From NCBI GenBank assembly GCA_002354655.1, contig DELY01000026.1:1-64000 (forward strand): a DNA stretch of 64,000 bases, written 5' to 3'. This DNA is from Pseudomonas sp. UBA2684. Its GTDB lineage: Bacteria > Pseudomonadota > Gammaproteobacteria > Pseudomonadales > Pseudomonadaceae. Below are positions 8,474 through 16,024 of this stretch, piece after piece (position 1 is the first letter of the stretch; every line of letters starts with the position of its first letter). The translations under genes and the position numbers were made by a program. The notes beneath the pieces are model-generated. The model was given only the letters and a program-made list of their open reading frames with translations. It made no database searches and was not told the origin of the DNA.

Positions 8474-9265
8474 TTACATGGCCGGTAGCACGGCGATGTC
8501 GATGATGTTGTCCGGCAGGCCGGCTACATCGCCCAGGGTGGTTGGCTTGCCGCTGGCCAGGTCGAGGGTGTGCAGGGTTTTGCCCGTCAATAGGTAGGCG
8601 GTGTTGCCGCCTTTGCCATCGCTTTGAATATCCAGCGCGGCGGCTTTCAGGCCTTCGGCGATCTTACCGACCACTTGCTGGACGCCGTCGTTTGGCGGGT
8701 TTTGCAGCATCAGGTTGCCGCTGGCGAGGTCGACGTTGTACAGCGCGGTGGCCGTGGTGCCGGCATACGCGTTGCTGTAGGCACCGGCCAGCACTTGTGC
8801 AGTCTTGCCCGCATAAGGGCCGTCAGCGGCATAGGCGACCGAGCCATCTACCACGACTTCGCCGGTTTCGACATTGACCCGGAAGCTGGTGCCGTCCGGC
8901 GCGAGCAGGCGCAGCTTATCCGCTACCGGGTTGAAGTCGATCACTGCCTGGCCACTGCCCGGCAGGCTGTTGTTCAGTTTGGCGGCAACGCTGGCAGCGC
9001 CGCTGGCCAAATCCACGGTGTACAACTGGTTATCCGCGCCCAAGGCATACAGCTTGCCGTTGGCCGGGCGGATGTCGATACCGCGTAATGGGCTGGGGCT
9101 GCTGGCCGCCATGTTGGCGCTGACTTTCAGGGTTTGTGTGTCGACCTTGAACAGCTGGCCGTCGGCGCTCAGGGCCAACAGGTTGGCGGCGCTGACGGCG
9201 CTGGCGCCCAGGCAAAGGGTGGCCGTGCTGATGGCAACAGTAAGCTGCTTGGTGAACCTGTTCAT
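8474..9265 (-). CDS. Secreted DUF4394 protein with repeated DLASG units
   Basis: A 263-residue exported protein of the DUF4394 family, function unknown. Residues 1-26 form a signal peptide (MNRFTKQLTVAIS ... SAVSA). The mature part contains several related units of the form L-x-x-V/L-D-L-A-S-G (LYTVDLASG, LYNVDLASG, LHTLDLASG, and a variant LFKVDTQT), which suggests a small beta-propeller. The start at 9265 is chosen over an in-frame ATG at 9334 because it follows AGAGAGGATTCTT and begins the signal peptide directly. The gene lies downstream of the ECF sigma/anti-sigma pair on the same strand and has its own copy of their promoter motif (9342-9368), so it is probably a target of that sigma factor. 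Confidence 0.85.
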   Translation of the reverse strand: MNRFTKQLTVAISTATLCLGASAVSAANLLALSADGQLFKVDTQTLKVSANMAASSPSPLRGIDIRPANGKLYALGADNQLYTVDLASGAASVAAKLNNSLPGSGQAVIDFNPVADKLRLLAPDGTSFRVNVETGEVVVDGSVAYAADGPYAGKTAQVLAGAYSNAYAGTTATALYNVDLASGNLMLQNPPNDGVQQVVGKIAEGLKAAALDIQSDGKGGNTAYLLTGKTLHTLDLASGKPTTLGDVAGLPDNIIDIAVLPAM

Positions 9266-9341
9266 AAGAATCCTCTCTTGAGCATCTAGCATCAGTGCAA
9301 GGCTTGCCGCCTTGCAGGTGCCTCGACGAAACACCTGATAG

Positions 9342-9368
9342 CTATACCCATGAGTGGCGGTTTGGATG
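9342..9368 (-). promoter_or_regulatory. Putative ECF promoter of the DUF4394 gene
   Basis: On the minus strand, CATCCA (9368-9363), 15 nt, then GTATAG (9347-9342). The same -35 and -10 words with a 16-nt spacer precede the ECF sigma gene at 10754-10781, and the context GGGTATA is shared. Two copies in front of the sigma operon and its neighbour suggest a common sigma specificity. Confidence 0.6.
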
Positions 9369-9405
9369 TCGCGCGCTGAAGTTTTTTTTTCAAATCCGTC
9401 TTGCG

Positions 9406-9430
9406 CCTGGCCGGCAGGGCGCCGGCCAGG
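9406..9430. terminator. Strong hairpin after the anti-sigma gene
   Basis: CCTGGCCGGC / GCCGGCCAGG with a five-base spacer forms a 10-bp stem 7 nt after the anti-sigma stop. No T tract follows on the minus strand, so it may be a weak terminator or an mRNA-stabilising stem separating the sigma operon from the DUF4394 gene. Confidence 0.5.
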
Positions 9431-9436
9431 TTCTGC

Positions 9437-10156
9437 TCAATTGGCTGAAGCGAGCACCGCGCGACCGATATACAGCACTTTGCCGGTTGGGCGGTTGATC
9501 GGTGAGCCGCCAACTGGCTCCAGGGTCAGCTCGAACAGTTGTCCGGCTTGCACTGCACCGATCTGCTCGGGCGTGAGCGCCAGATCCCGGCCCGGTTCGA
9601 CCAGGCCCAGCGAGCGTGGCCCGATGGCGGGGTCGACCAGGGTCCAGAACTGTACCGAACGGTCTGCCGGGATCTGATCTTGCAACAGCGGTTCCAGGCG
9701 CAATGCGCCTTGGCTGTCGACATGCACGACCCAGCCCGGTTTGGCTGCTTCGCCCGGCGCTTGCAGCACCACGGTATAGCTGTTGGGTTCGATACCCGGG
9801 CGCCAGACGCCAGGCAGCAGCGCCACCACCAGGGCAATCGCCAGGGCCGCACTGGTCAGGCGCCATGCGCCAAGGTTGTTCCACCATGTCTGCCAGGTCT
9901 GTTCTTGCACGACCGCCGCTGCCGGCCCCAGCCCCAGGTTGCGCTGAATGCGCGGCCAGAGCACGGCCGATGGGGTGTGTGCGGGCAGTTGATCGCTTAG
10001 CTCCAGGAAGTGGCGTTCCCACTCCAACGCCATGCGCGCGGCGTCTTCGTCGTCTTCGAGCAGTTGGCGGACTTCAGCGCTTTCGGCTTCATCGAGCAGG
10101 CCCAGGACATATTCGCCGATCAGGGTACGGCGTTCGGCAGGCTGTTGCGGAATCAT
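9437..10156 (-). CDS. RskA-like membrane anti-sigma factor
   Basis: A 239-residue anti-sigma factor that should hold the adjacent ECF sigma factor at the inner membrane. The N-terminal part (residues 1-60, GEYVLGLLDEAESAEVRQLL) has the helical anti-sigma domain, a transmembrane helix follows near residues 99-118 (TSAALAIALVVALLPGV), and the C-terminal half is a periplasmic RskA-type domain ending GKVLYIGRAVLAS. The start at 10156 creates an ATGA overlap with the sigma gene, typical of sigma/anti-sigma pairs; a second ATG four codons upstream is possible. No clear zinc-binding H-x3-C-x2-C motif is seen, so redox sensing through zinc is unlikely. The stimulus is unknown. Confidence 0.88.
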   Translation of the reverse strand: MIPQQPAERRTLIGEYVLGLLDEAESAEVRQLLEDDEDAARMALEWERHFLELSDQLPAHTPSAVLWPRIQRNLGLGPAAAVVQEQTWQTWWNNLGAWRLTSAALAIALVVALLPGVWRPGIEPNSYTVVLQAPGEAAKPGWVVHVDSQGALRLEPLLQDQIPADRSVQFWTLVDPAIGPRSLGLVEPGRDLALTPEQIGAVQAGQLFELTLEPVGGSPINRPTGKVLYIGRAVLASAN

Positions 10157-10701
10157 GCTTGCAAACACTCCTGCAAAGCGCGCAACCCGGCGCGGATACG
10201 GCCCTTGATGGTGCCGAGTGGGGTGGTCAGGCGAGCAGCGATCTGGTCATGGGTCAGGCCGCGGTAAAACGCCAGCAGGATTGGGTGCCGGCGCGGGCGT
10301 TCCAAGCCTTGCAGGCAGCGCCGCAGTTGCTGCTTGTCGGCTTGCTGGTCGAACAATTCGGCTGCCTGCGGGCTGTCGTCAACCACGCGTTCGATAAAAT
10401 CGTCGTCCAGTTCGACCAGGCGCCCACGGCTGCGCAACTGGTTCAGTGCCCGGTAACGCAGGATGCTGTGTATCCAGGCGCGACCGCTGCCGATGGAGCG
10501 CTTGAAACGCTCGGCATTACGCCAGATTTGCACGAAGGCATCGTGCAGGCAGTCTTCCGCCTGGTCACGGCGGCCGAGCAGGGTAATCGCGAGGCCCAGC
10601 ATTTGTGGTGCCTCCTGTTGGTAAAGTGCTTGAAAGGCGCGCTCATCGCGCCGGGCACACGCTTCTAAGGTGCTCTCGTAATCGAACATCGGGTCCGGCA
10701 T
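10153..10701 (-). CDS. ECF RNA polymerase sigma factor (sigma-70 family)
   Basis: A 182-residue group IV sigma factor. Region 2 is at about residues 20-85 (FQALYQQEAPQMLGLAITLL, DCLHDAFVQIWRNAERF), with a linker (LRSRGRLVELDDDFIE) and a region 4 helix-turn-helix near 128-175 (ILLAFYRGLTHDQIAARL, GTIKGRIRAGLRAL). It overlaps the anti-sigma gene by four bases. A promoter-like CATCCA-N16-GTATAA lies about 50 nt upstream and recurs upstream of the DUF4394 gene, which suggests autoregulation. The partner architecture resembles SigK/RskA of actinobacteria; whether it belongs to the same ECF group needs alignment. Confidence 0.93.
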   Translation of the reverse strand: MPDPMFDYESTLEACARRDERAFQALYQQEAPQMLGLAITLLGRRDQAEDCLHDAFVQIWRNAERFKRSIGSGRAWIHSILRYRALNQLRSRGRLVELDDDFIERVVDDSPQAAELFDQQADKQQLRRCLQGLERPRRHPILLAFYRGLTHDQIAARLTTPLGTIKGRIRAGLRALQECLQA

Positions 10702-10753
10702 GCAGTCTTCCTATGATCCGCCACGTTTCTGACACATCTACCGCCGCCACAGG

Positions 10754-10781
10754 TTATACCCGAGAGTGCGGCGGCTGGATG
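10754..10781 (-). promoter_or_regulatory. Putative autoregulated ECF promoter
   Basis: On the minus strand, CATCCA (10781-10776), 16 nt and GTATAA (10759-10754) lie about 50 nt before the sigma gene start. The same elements precede the DUF4394 gene. The region carries a second signal-like dyad (CCGCCGC/GCGGCGG) inside and beside the spacer. Confidence 0.58.
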
Positions 10782-10804
10782 TGTTGCAAGTGAAACAAAT
10801 TCTC

Positions 10805-11665
10805 TCAGCGTGGCAGTTCGATCCACACCGTTTCTCCGGGCACCGTCGGCCAGTCGCGGTTCGCCCAGCGTGCGCGGGCCTGCTCGATCAGCGCCGCCTC
10901 GCTGGCGACGAAGTTCCAATTCATCCGCCGTGGCCCCAGGGGCGTACCACCAATCAACGCCAGATGGCTGCCGCCGCAGGCGCTGAGGGTGAAGGCCTGA
11001 CCTTCGGGCAGCACTGTCAGCCCGTGTAGCGGCAGTGGCTGGTCGTCGAGCAGGACTTCGCCGTCGATCAGGTACAACGCCCGCTCGGGGTGCTCGGCGG
11101 GGATCAGCAGGCTGGCGCCGGCGCTCAGTTTGAGTTCGGCGTACAGCGTGGGCGAGCGCACCGGCACTGGCGACTGCAGGCAGAATCCGCTGCCGGCGAT
11201 CAGGCAGATCTGCACGCCCATGGCTTCGCTGCGTGGCAGGCTGCTGGCAGGGTGGTGGCTGTAGCTCGGCGGGCCTTGCTCGTCGGCGGCCGGCAGGGCC
11301 AGCCAGACTTGCAGACCGTGTAGCCGCGAGCCGCTTTTCAAGCTGTCGGCCGGGGTGCGTTCGACATGCGCCACGGCTTTACCGGCGGTCATCCAACTGA
11401 CGTCGCCGGGCTGCACCAACTGGTCCGAGCCGAGGCTGTCCTTGTGTTGCAACTGGCCTTCGAACAGGTAGGTGAGGGTGGACAGGCCAATATGCGGGTG
11501 CTGGTTGATGTTCATGCCGCTGCCGGGCGGGTAGTGCTTTTCCAGCATGTGGTCGAAGAACACAAAAGGCCCGACGCTGCGGCAGTGTGCCGATGGCAGC
11601 GGCCGCAGGATCGGTTGCCCCGCGATATCTTCCGCGCGAGGTTGAATCAACAGCACGCCGCTCAT
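10805..11665 (-). CDS. Pirin family cupin protein
   Basis: A 286-residue bicupin of the pirin family. The N-terminal cupin carries the metal-binding pattern (FDHMLEKHYPPGSGMNINQHPHIGLSTLTYL, with His residues and a downstream Glu), and the segment VAHVERTPAD sits where pirins have their second conserved loop. Pirins bind iron or other metals and include quercetin 2,3-dioxygenases; the role here is not defined. It overlaps the OsmC gene by four bases (ATGA), so the two are cotranscribed, which fits a stress or oxidative function. Confidence 0.88.
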   Translation of the reverse strand: MSGVLLIQPRAEDIAGQPILRPLPSAHCRSVGPFVFFDHMLEKHYPPGSGMNINQHPHIGLSTLTYLFEGQLQHKDSLGSDQLVQPGDVSWMTAGKAVAHVERTPADSLKSGSRLHGLQVWLALPAADEQGPPSYSHHPASSLPRSEAMGVQICLIAGSGFCLQSPVPVRSPTLYAELKLSAGASLLIPAEHPERALYLIDGEVLLDDQPLPLHGLTVLPEGQAFTLSACGGSHLALIGGTPLGPRRMNWNFVASEAALIEQARARWANRDWPTVPGETVWIELPR

Positions 11666-12063
11666 GGCGTACGTTCGCCGAGGTGGGTGCTGACCTGCAC
11701 CTCGCTGCTGGTCAGCAGTTTATGCACCGGGCATTTGTCGGCGATACGCAGCAGCTGTTGGCGTTGTGCTTCGTCCAGGGCGCCATGCAGGGTCAACTCC
11801 ACGGCCAGGCGATACAGGCCCTGGCGCTCCTGGCTGTCGTCACGCTGTACCTGGACATCCACACCGCTCAGCGGCAGGCCTTTCTGTTTGGCATAGAGTG
11901 CCAGCGTCAAGGCTTTGCAGGCGCCGAGCGCGGCGTCGAATAAGTCATGCGGTTCGGGCGCCGAGCCCTCGCCGCCGAGTTCCACCGGGACATCACTGTG
12001 CAGGGTGTGCGGGCCGATATCGATGCGCTGAAGCAGGCCTTTTTCGTTGCGAATACTGATCAT
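11662..12063 (-). CDS. OsmC family protein
   Basis: A 133-residue OsmC/Ohr-like protein. Both conserved cysteines are present: the first in LFDAALGACKALTLALYAK and the second in IADKCPVHKLL, the arrangement used for thiol-dependent reduction of organic hydroperoxides. The start at 12063 follows a GGAG six bases upstream (CCGGAGTTTTC); longer open frame upstream has no family similarity. Cotranscribed with pirin. Whether it is a true peroxidase or an OsmC-like hydrolase cannot be decided. Confidence 0.88.
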   Translation of the reverse strand: MISIRNEKGLLQRIDIGPHTLHSDVPVELGGEGSAPEPHDLFDAALGACKALTLALYAKQKGLPLSGVDVQVQRDDSQERQGLYRLAVELTLHGALDEAQRQQLLRIADKCPVHKLLTSSEVQVSTHLGERTP

Positions 12064-12131
12064 GAAAACTCCGGGGCGCTGAGGCCGAGTGCGTGCTACC
12101 TGAGCAGCCAGCCTAGCCCATCCCGGTTGCT

Positions 12132-13523
12132 TCAGACCAGCGCCGACAAGCGCACATCGGCGCCCAGCACGCGCAGCAGACGGCCGTGCTCGTCGAGGAT
12201 CGGCACCGAAACGGTGAAGCAGAAAGCATCGGTGGCCGAGGAGCGGTAGACCTGGGTGATGTGGCTGCCGAGGCTGTCGGCGGCGGCCCGAAACCATGGG
12301 CGTTGGCCCCAGTTGCGGCCGCGGCAGCTGCTGCCGTCATGGCTGACATCGGCGGCAAACAGGTTCTCGGAAACCTGCACGCCGTGACGGTCGACCACGT
12401 AGAACAGCTCGAAGCGCGGGTCGCGTTTAAGCGTCTGCATCAGCAGCTGTTCGGCCTGGCCGATCTCGCCGGCCAAGCCGCTCTGCGTCGCCAGTTGCTC
12501 CACGGCGCGGCGCACTTCGCGGTGGATTTCCAGGCGGAAATCGCCGAGCCCAGCTAGCAGGCGATCGCCGTCTTCGCGAACCGCCTGGCTGTGGTGCAGC
12601 ACCTGACTGGCCTTGCCAAGCAGCTCGGCGGCCACTTGGGCAATGTTTTGCACATCGCCATTGATCGAGCGCACGGCCTGGCCGATCTGTTCGGTGCCGG
12701 CAGCGATCTGTCCGACCCGGCTGTCCAGGCGGTCCATGGCTTGGCGCGTGCTGTCGAGGCCGGCGCCGACATGTTGCATGCCGGCGCGGCCGTCGGCGAC
12801 CGCCTGGTGCATATCAACGCCGGCCTCGCCGAGCTGGCGCATGCCCGCGCGAAAACGCTCGATGATCCCGCCAACCTGACCGGTGGCCTCGGTGGTGTGT
12901 CCGGCCAGGCGTCTGACCTCCTCGGCCACCACGGCAAAGCCGCGACCATGCTCGCCGGCGCGGGCCGCTTCGATGGCGGCATTCAGGGCGAGCAGGTTGG
13001 TCTGCTGGGAGATGCTGGCGATCACCCCGATCACTTTGCTGACCTCGTCCAGCTGGCTGGTCAGCTGCGTGATCACCTGGTCCAGTTGCTGTTCGCGTTC
13101 GCCGATGACGTCGACCTGCTGCAACACGGTCTGGCCGCTTTGCTGGCATTGATGCAGGGTTGCGGCGACTTCCGCGGACAACTGCGCCACTTCGGCGGCC
13201 CCCGGGATCAGTTCGACATCCAGCGTCGTGGTGACCTGTTCGCTGGCGCTGGCGATCAGCTCCGAGGATTGTGCCAGCGCTTGCCCGCTGACCTGGTTGG
13301 CCGCTGCAATGTGCGCCAATTGCGGGGCGTGCGAGGCGATCCCGACGGCGGCGCCGAGGCTGGTACGGATACGTTGTTGCAGGCCGGCGCTGAAGTCGTT
13401 CAGGCGGCTCATCCAGCGATAGCTATCGGGCAGGCGCGTGGTCAGGTCATGGTGATTGAACAGGGCGTCAAGCGCGTCTTCGTCCATGGCTTTGCGGGCC
13501 GGGTTACGCAGCAACTGGAGCAT
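12132..13523 (-). CDS. Soluble chemotaxis transducer with C-terminal Cache-like sensor
   Basis: A 463-residue methyl-accepting-type signalling protein with no transmembrane segment. The receptor tip is near residues 165-205 ([35 protein letters not shown]). The last 100 residues look like a PDC/Cache sensor ([52 protein letters not shown]). The usual order is sensor first, so the domain order is inverted and the sensor would face the cytosol. The start at 13523 follows AAGGAACAAGCC. It lies immediately upstream of the OsmC/pirin pair on the same strand. It could instead be a specialised transducer for an internal signal rather than a flagellar chemoreceptor. Confidence 0.86.
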   Translation of the reverse strand: MLQLLRNPARKAMDEDALDALFNHHDLTTRLPDSYRWMSRLNDFSAGLQQRIRTSLGAAVGIASHAPQLAHIAAANQVSGQALAQSSELIASASEQVTTTLDVELIPGAAEVAQLSAEVAATLHQCQQSGQTVLQQVDVIGEREQQLDQVITQLTSQLDEVSKVIGVIASISQQTNLLALNAAIEAARAGEHGRGFAVVAEEVRRLAGHTTEATGQVGGIIERFRAGMRQLGEAGVDMHQAVADGRAGMQHVGAGLDSTRQAMDRLDSRVGQIAAGTEQIGQAVRSINGDVQNIAQVAAELLGKASQVLHHSQAVREDGDRLLAGLGDFRLEIHREVRRAVEQLATQSGLAGEIGQAEQLLMQTLKRDPRFELFYVVDRHGVQVSENLFAADVSHDGSSCRGRNWGQRPWFRAAADSLGSHITQVYRSSATDAFCFTVSVPILDEHGRLLRVLGADVRLSALV

Positions 13524-13780
13524 GGCTTGTTCCTTCAGGGGTCTGGCTGGAACACTGCAAGCCAAGTGCCATTATCTGTGCGCCGCGTCACGCGGCGGGC
13601 GCAGGGAAATAACCGCGCACAGACGTTCCAAGCTGGTGCTTGCGCGGTCCGTGGGGGCTTTTATGGTGCCTGTCGCTTCGAGCGCCTTGGCGCGCGGGGG
13701 GCTTGTTGCGCTGCGCGGGGTGCTGAACTTGCGCCACGCTTACAGAGTCTATGCTGCTCGAACTGTCAGGAGGACGTCCC
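13524..13780. other. Divergent intergenic region with a hairpin and a possible AlgU promoter
   Basis: This 257-nt gap separates the minus-strand transducer from the plus-strand amidohydrolase. It holds a perfect hairpin CGCCGCG-TCA-CGCGGCG at 13581-13597 and, at 13725-13752, GAACTT followed after 17 nt by TCTAT, a partial match to an AlgU/RpoE promoter (GAACTT, 16-17 nt, TCTGA). The amidohydrolase would then have a short leader of about 20 nt. Confidence 0.4.
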
Positions 13781-14803
13781 TTGCGTGTGCTTCGTTTGAG
13801 TTTTGCACTGTTTATCGGTTTGGCTGCCGGCAACGCCAGCGCCCGCGATTATCGCTACAGCGATGCTCACCTGCATTACGTCGATTTTTTCCAAGAAAGC
13901 GCCGGCATGGATGTCTTGCTCAAGCGCATGGCCGAGTCGAAGGTCGATCACGTGATGTTCTCCGGTATTCCGGTGGCGAAGAAATGGCACGAGGACGAAC
14001 CCAAGCGGCCGCGCTATTACGCCGGCGATGACGCCAACGCCTACTGGTACAGCGCCACCGACACCCTGATCGCGCATGCCTACAAGCAGTTGCCGGCCGC
14101 ACAGCGACAACGCTTTCACCCGTTTCTGTCGGGGTTCAACCCCAACGACAAAAACGCCGATGCGCATATCCGCCGCATGCTCGAACTCGACCCGGGGTTG
14201 TGGCAGGGCATTGGCGAGGTCTTCACCCGCCATGACGACCTCAGCGCGTTGATTCATGGCGAGGTGCCGAGGGCCAACAATGAAGCGTTGGCGCGGGTCT
14301 ATCACCTGGCCGCCGAATACGATTTGCCGGTCATGCTGCACTCCAACATCACCTCCAAGCGCGAGCGCAACCCGCTGTACTTGCAGGAGCTCGAAGACCC
14401 GCTGCGCAATCATCCGCACGTGCGCTTCATCTGGGCGCATGCCGGTACCAGCATGGAAATCCATCGCCATCAGGAGAAACTGGATTTCCTCCTGGCGACC
14501 CTGCAACGCATGCTCGAGGAATATCCCAACCTGTATATCGACTTGTCCTGGACCATGCTGCGGCCCTACCTGCTGGATGAGCAGGGCAAGCCGAATGCCG
14601 AGTGGCTGCACCTGGTCAGCAGTTACCCGGCGCGCTTTATGCTCGGCTCCGACGTGGTCGGTCGTTTCGATAGCATGGGCGAGTACATGAGCGGTTTCGA
14701 GCCGTTCCTCGATGCGTTGCCGGAGGACGTGGCGCACAAGGTCGCGCGCGACAACTTCCTCAGCGTGCTACCGCGCAAGGTACAGGCCGAGCTGGCGAAG
14801 TAA
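13781..14803 (+). CDS. Secreted amidohydrolase-family (amidohydrolase_2) protein
   Basis: A 340-residue metal-dependent hydrolase with a TIM-barrel fold of the amidohydrolase_2 type. The pattern DAHLHYVDFF near residue 27, HSN near 188, WAHAG and GSD (LGSDVVGRF) mark the metal ligands and catalytic Asp. A TTG start is chosen: AGGAGG lies seven bases upstream and the protein then begins with a clean signal peptide (LRVLRLSFALFIGLAAGNASA); the ATG ten codons upstream lacks a site and adds a non-signal extension. A periplasmic location is inferred. The substrate is unknown. The DUF3859 gene follows after 63 nt. Confidence 0.84.
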   Translation: MRVLRLSFALFIGLAAGNASARDYRYSDAHLHYVDFFQESAGMDVLLKRMAESKVDHVMFSGIPVAKKWHEDEPKRPRYYAGDDANAYWYSATDTLIAHAYKQLPAAQRQRFHPFLSGFNPNDKNADAHIRRMLELDPGLWQGIGEVFTRHDDLSALIHGEVPRANNEALARVYHLAAEYDLPVMLHSNITSKRERNPLYLQELEDPLRNHPHVRFIWAHAGTSMEIHRHQEKLDFLLATLQRMLEEYPNLYIDLSWTMLRPYLLDEQGKPNAEWLHLVSSYPARFMLGSDVVGRFDSMGEYMSGFEPFLDALPEDVAHKVARDNFLSVLPRKVQAELAK

Positions 14804-14866
14804 GGCTGTCATTCATCTGTCACGAGGGTGTCATAGGCTCGCGCCATCCCAAACAAGGAGCGCGAT

Positions 14867-15331
14867 ATGCAATACACCCGTTTCAGTGCACTGGCGGCAC
14901 TTCTGCTGATGGCTGGTCTGACGCATGCCGAAGTGCGTGTCGAAGGACCGGTGGAATACGGCGTTTTCAGCAGCCAGTATGAGGATTTCAAACCGGGCGA
15001 GCGGGTGCTGACCCGCATCAACCAGGCCATCGAGCGCAGCGAGGTAATTCCGGCCAAGCTCGGCACCAAGTTCGGCATGCGCTACAACCTGGTCGGCAAA
15101 GTGGCCAACGACACGCCGCTGACGCTGCTCTATCTGACCCCGGGTGTGGTGACCGCCGACGGCGCGCGGCATGACAAGTTCGTGGTCACGCAGACGCTGG
15201 TGCCAGGAGCGCCGCAGGATGTCATGGCATTCGAGTTCTCCGAACCGCATGAAGTGGTGGCGGGCGAGTGGCACTTCCTGGTGTTCCAAGGCGACCGCAA
15301 ACTGGCCGAGCAACGCTTCCAGGTGCGCTGA
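14867..15331 (+). CDS. Exported DUF3859 protein
   Basis: A 154-residue protein with a signal peptide (MQYTRFSALAALLLMAGLTHA) and a DUF3859-type beta-sandwich domain (GTKFGMRYNLVGK, VAGEWHFLVFQGDRKLAEQRF). The function is unknown. AACAAGGAGCGCGAT precedes the start. It is likely periplasmic and follows the amidohydrolase closely. Confidence 0.85.
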   Translation: MQYTRFSALAALLLMAGLTHAEVRVEGPVEYGVFSSQYEDFKPGERVLTRINQAIERSEVIPAKLGTKFGMRYNLVGKVANDTPLTLLYLTPGVVTADGARHDKFVVTQTLVPGAPQDVMAFEFSEPHEVVAGEWHFLVFQGDRKLAEQRFQVR

Positions 15332-15367
15332 ACCATTGGCGCGCACCTGACTATGCTGTAGGCGGCT

Positions 15368-15789
15368 ATGCAAGAGGGCATGCAGGTTCTGATGGTGGAC
15401 GTCGCCGCCGAGGTGCGCCAGTTGTTGGTGCTCTACAGCACCTTCTTGCTCAACCACTTCGACCTGTTCGGTTTGCGCCAGGTTTGGCTGCAACTGCTCG
15501 GCAGCCCTACGCCACGCTGCCGTTCAAGACGCCGGCGCTCTACCGCATCGTCCGTCATCCGCTGTACGTCGGCTGGCTCTTTGCTTTCTGGGCGACGCCC
15601 GACATGGGCATGGCCCATGTGCTGTTCGCGCTGATGATCACGGTCTACATCCTCTCGGCGATCCAGTTGGAAGAGCGCGACCTGTGCGAGGCGCATCCGC
15701 AGTACCAGGCTTATCGTCAACAGGTGCCGATGTTGTTCCCGCGCCTGAGCAGCAAGCGCCGCAGCGAGCCACTTGAAGAACGCGCATAA
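15368..15789 (+). pseudogene. Remnant of a methanethiol S-methyltransferase-like (MddA/ICMT-type) gene
   Basis: From about 15419 the frame encodes QLLVLYSTFLLNHFDLFGLRQVW, the typical middle segment of MddA-type membrane methyltransferases, which make dimethyl sulfide from methanethiol. The C-terminal half (PYATLPFKTPALYRIVRHPLY, VLFALMITVYILSAIQLEERD) continues in another frame to 15789. Adding one G near 15503-15504 (CTCGGCAG to CTCGGGCAG) would join them. Even so, the N-terminal half of the usual protein of about 250 residues is missing, because the preceding sequence is the DUF3859 gene. So this is a 5'-truncated, frameshifted relic. The identification as MddA rather than a general isoprenylcysteine-type methyltransferase is from memory of the family pattern. 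Confidence 0.72.
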
Positions 15790-16024
15790 GTGTTGCATTG
15801 CACCAAGGGCATCCTGTCGATGCCCTTTGGTGTTTCTGCCAAGAAGATTGCCTGCTCCCGTTTGTGAGAAAGCTAATGACCATAACGGCTTGGGAGTTTT
15901 TCTTGACGATTGACTCAAGTAGTCGGGCCGCAGTGTCGATATAGACAACAGATGTGCAACGTACCGAATTTGCCCTGTTGATATGCCCAGCCAGGGTGCC
16001 ACTGCCCTTAGAAGGAAGCCCAAC
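15790..16024 (+). other. Intergenic region upstream of the chemoreceptor
   Basis: No gene is visible in this 235-nt stretch. It contains the possible FliA promoter at 15915-15942 and an inverted TGGTG/GATGC-rich segment without a clear structure. Confidence 0.5.
15915..15942 (+). promoter_or_regulatory. Possible FliA (sigma-28) promoter
   Basis: TCAAGT at 15915-15920, 14 nt and GTCGATAT at 15935-15942 resemble the flagellar sigma-28 consensus (TCAAGT or TAAAGTTT, then GCCGATAA). The match includes one mismatch in the -10 and a spacer one base longer than usual. Chemoreceptor genes are common FliA targets. Confidence 0.45.

Noticed and set aside
12591-13799. 402-codon plus-strand open frame
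   Set aside because: Antisense to the soluble chemotaxis transducer, which has a clear signalling-domain signature.
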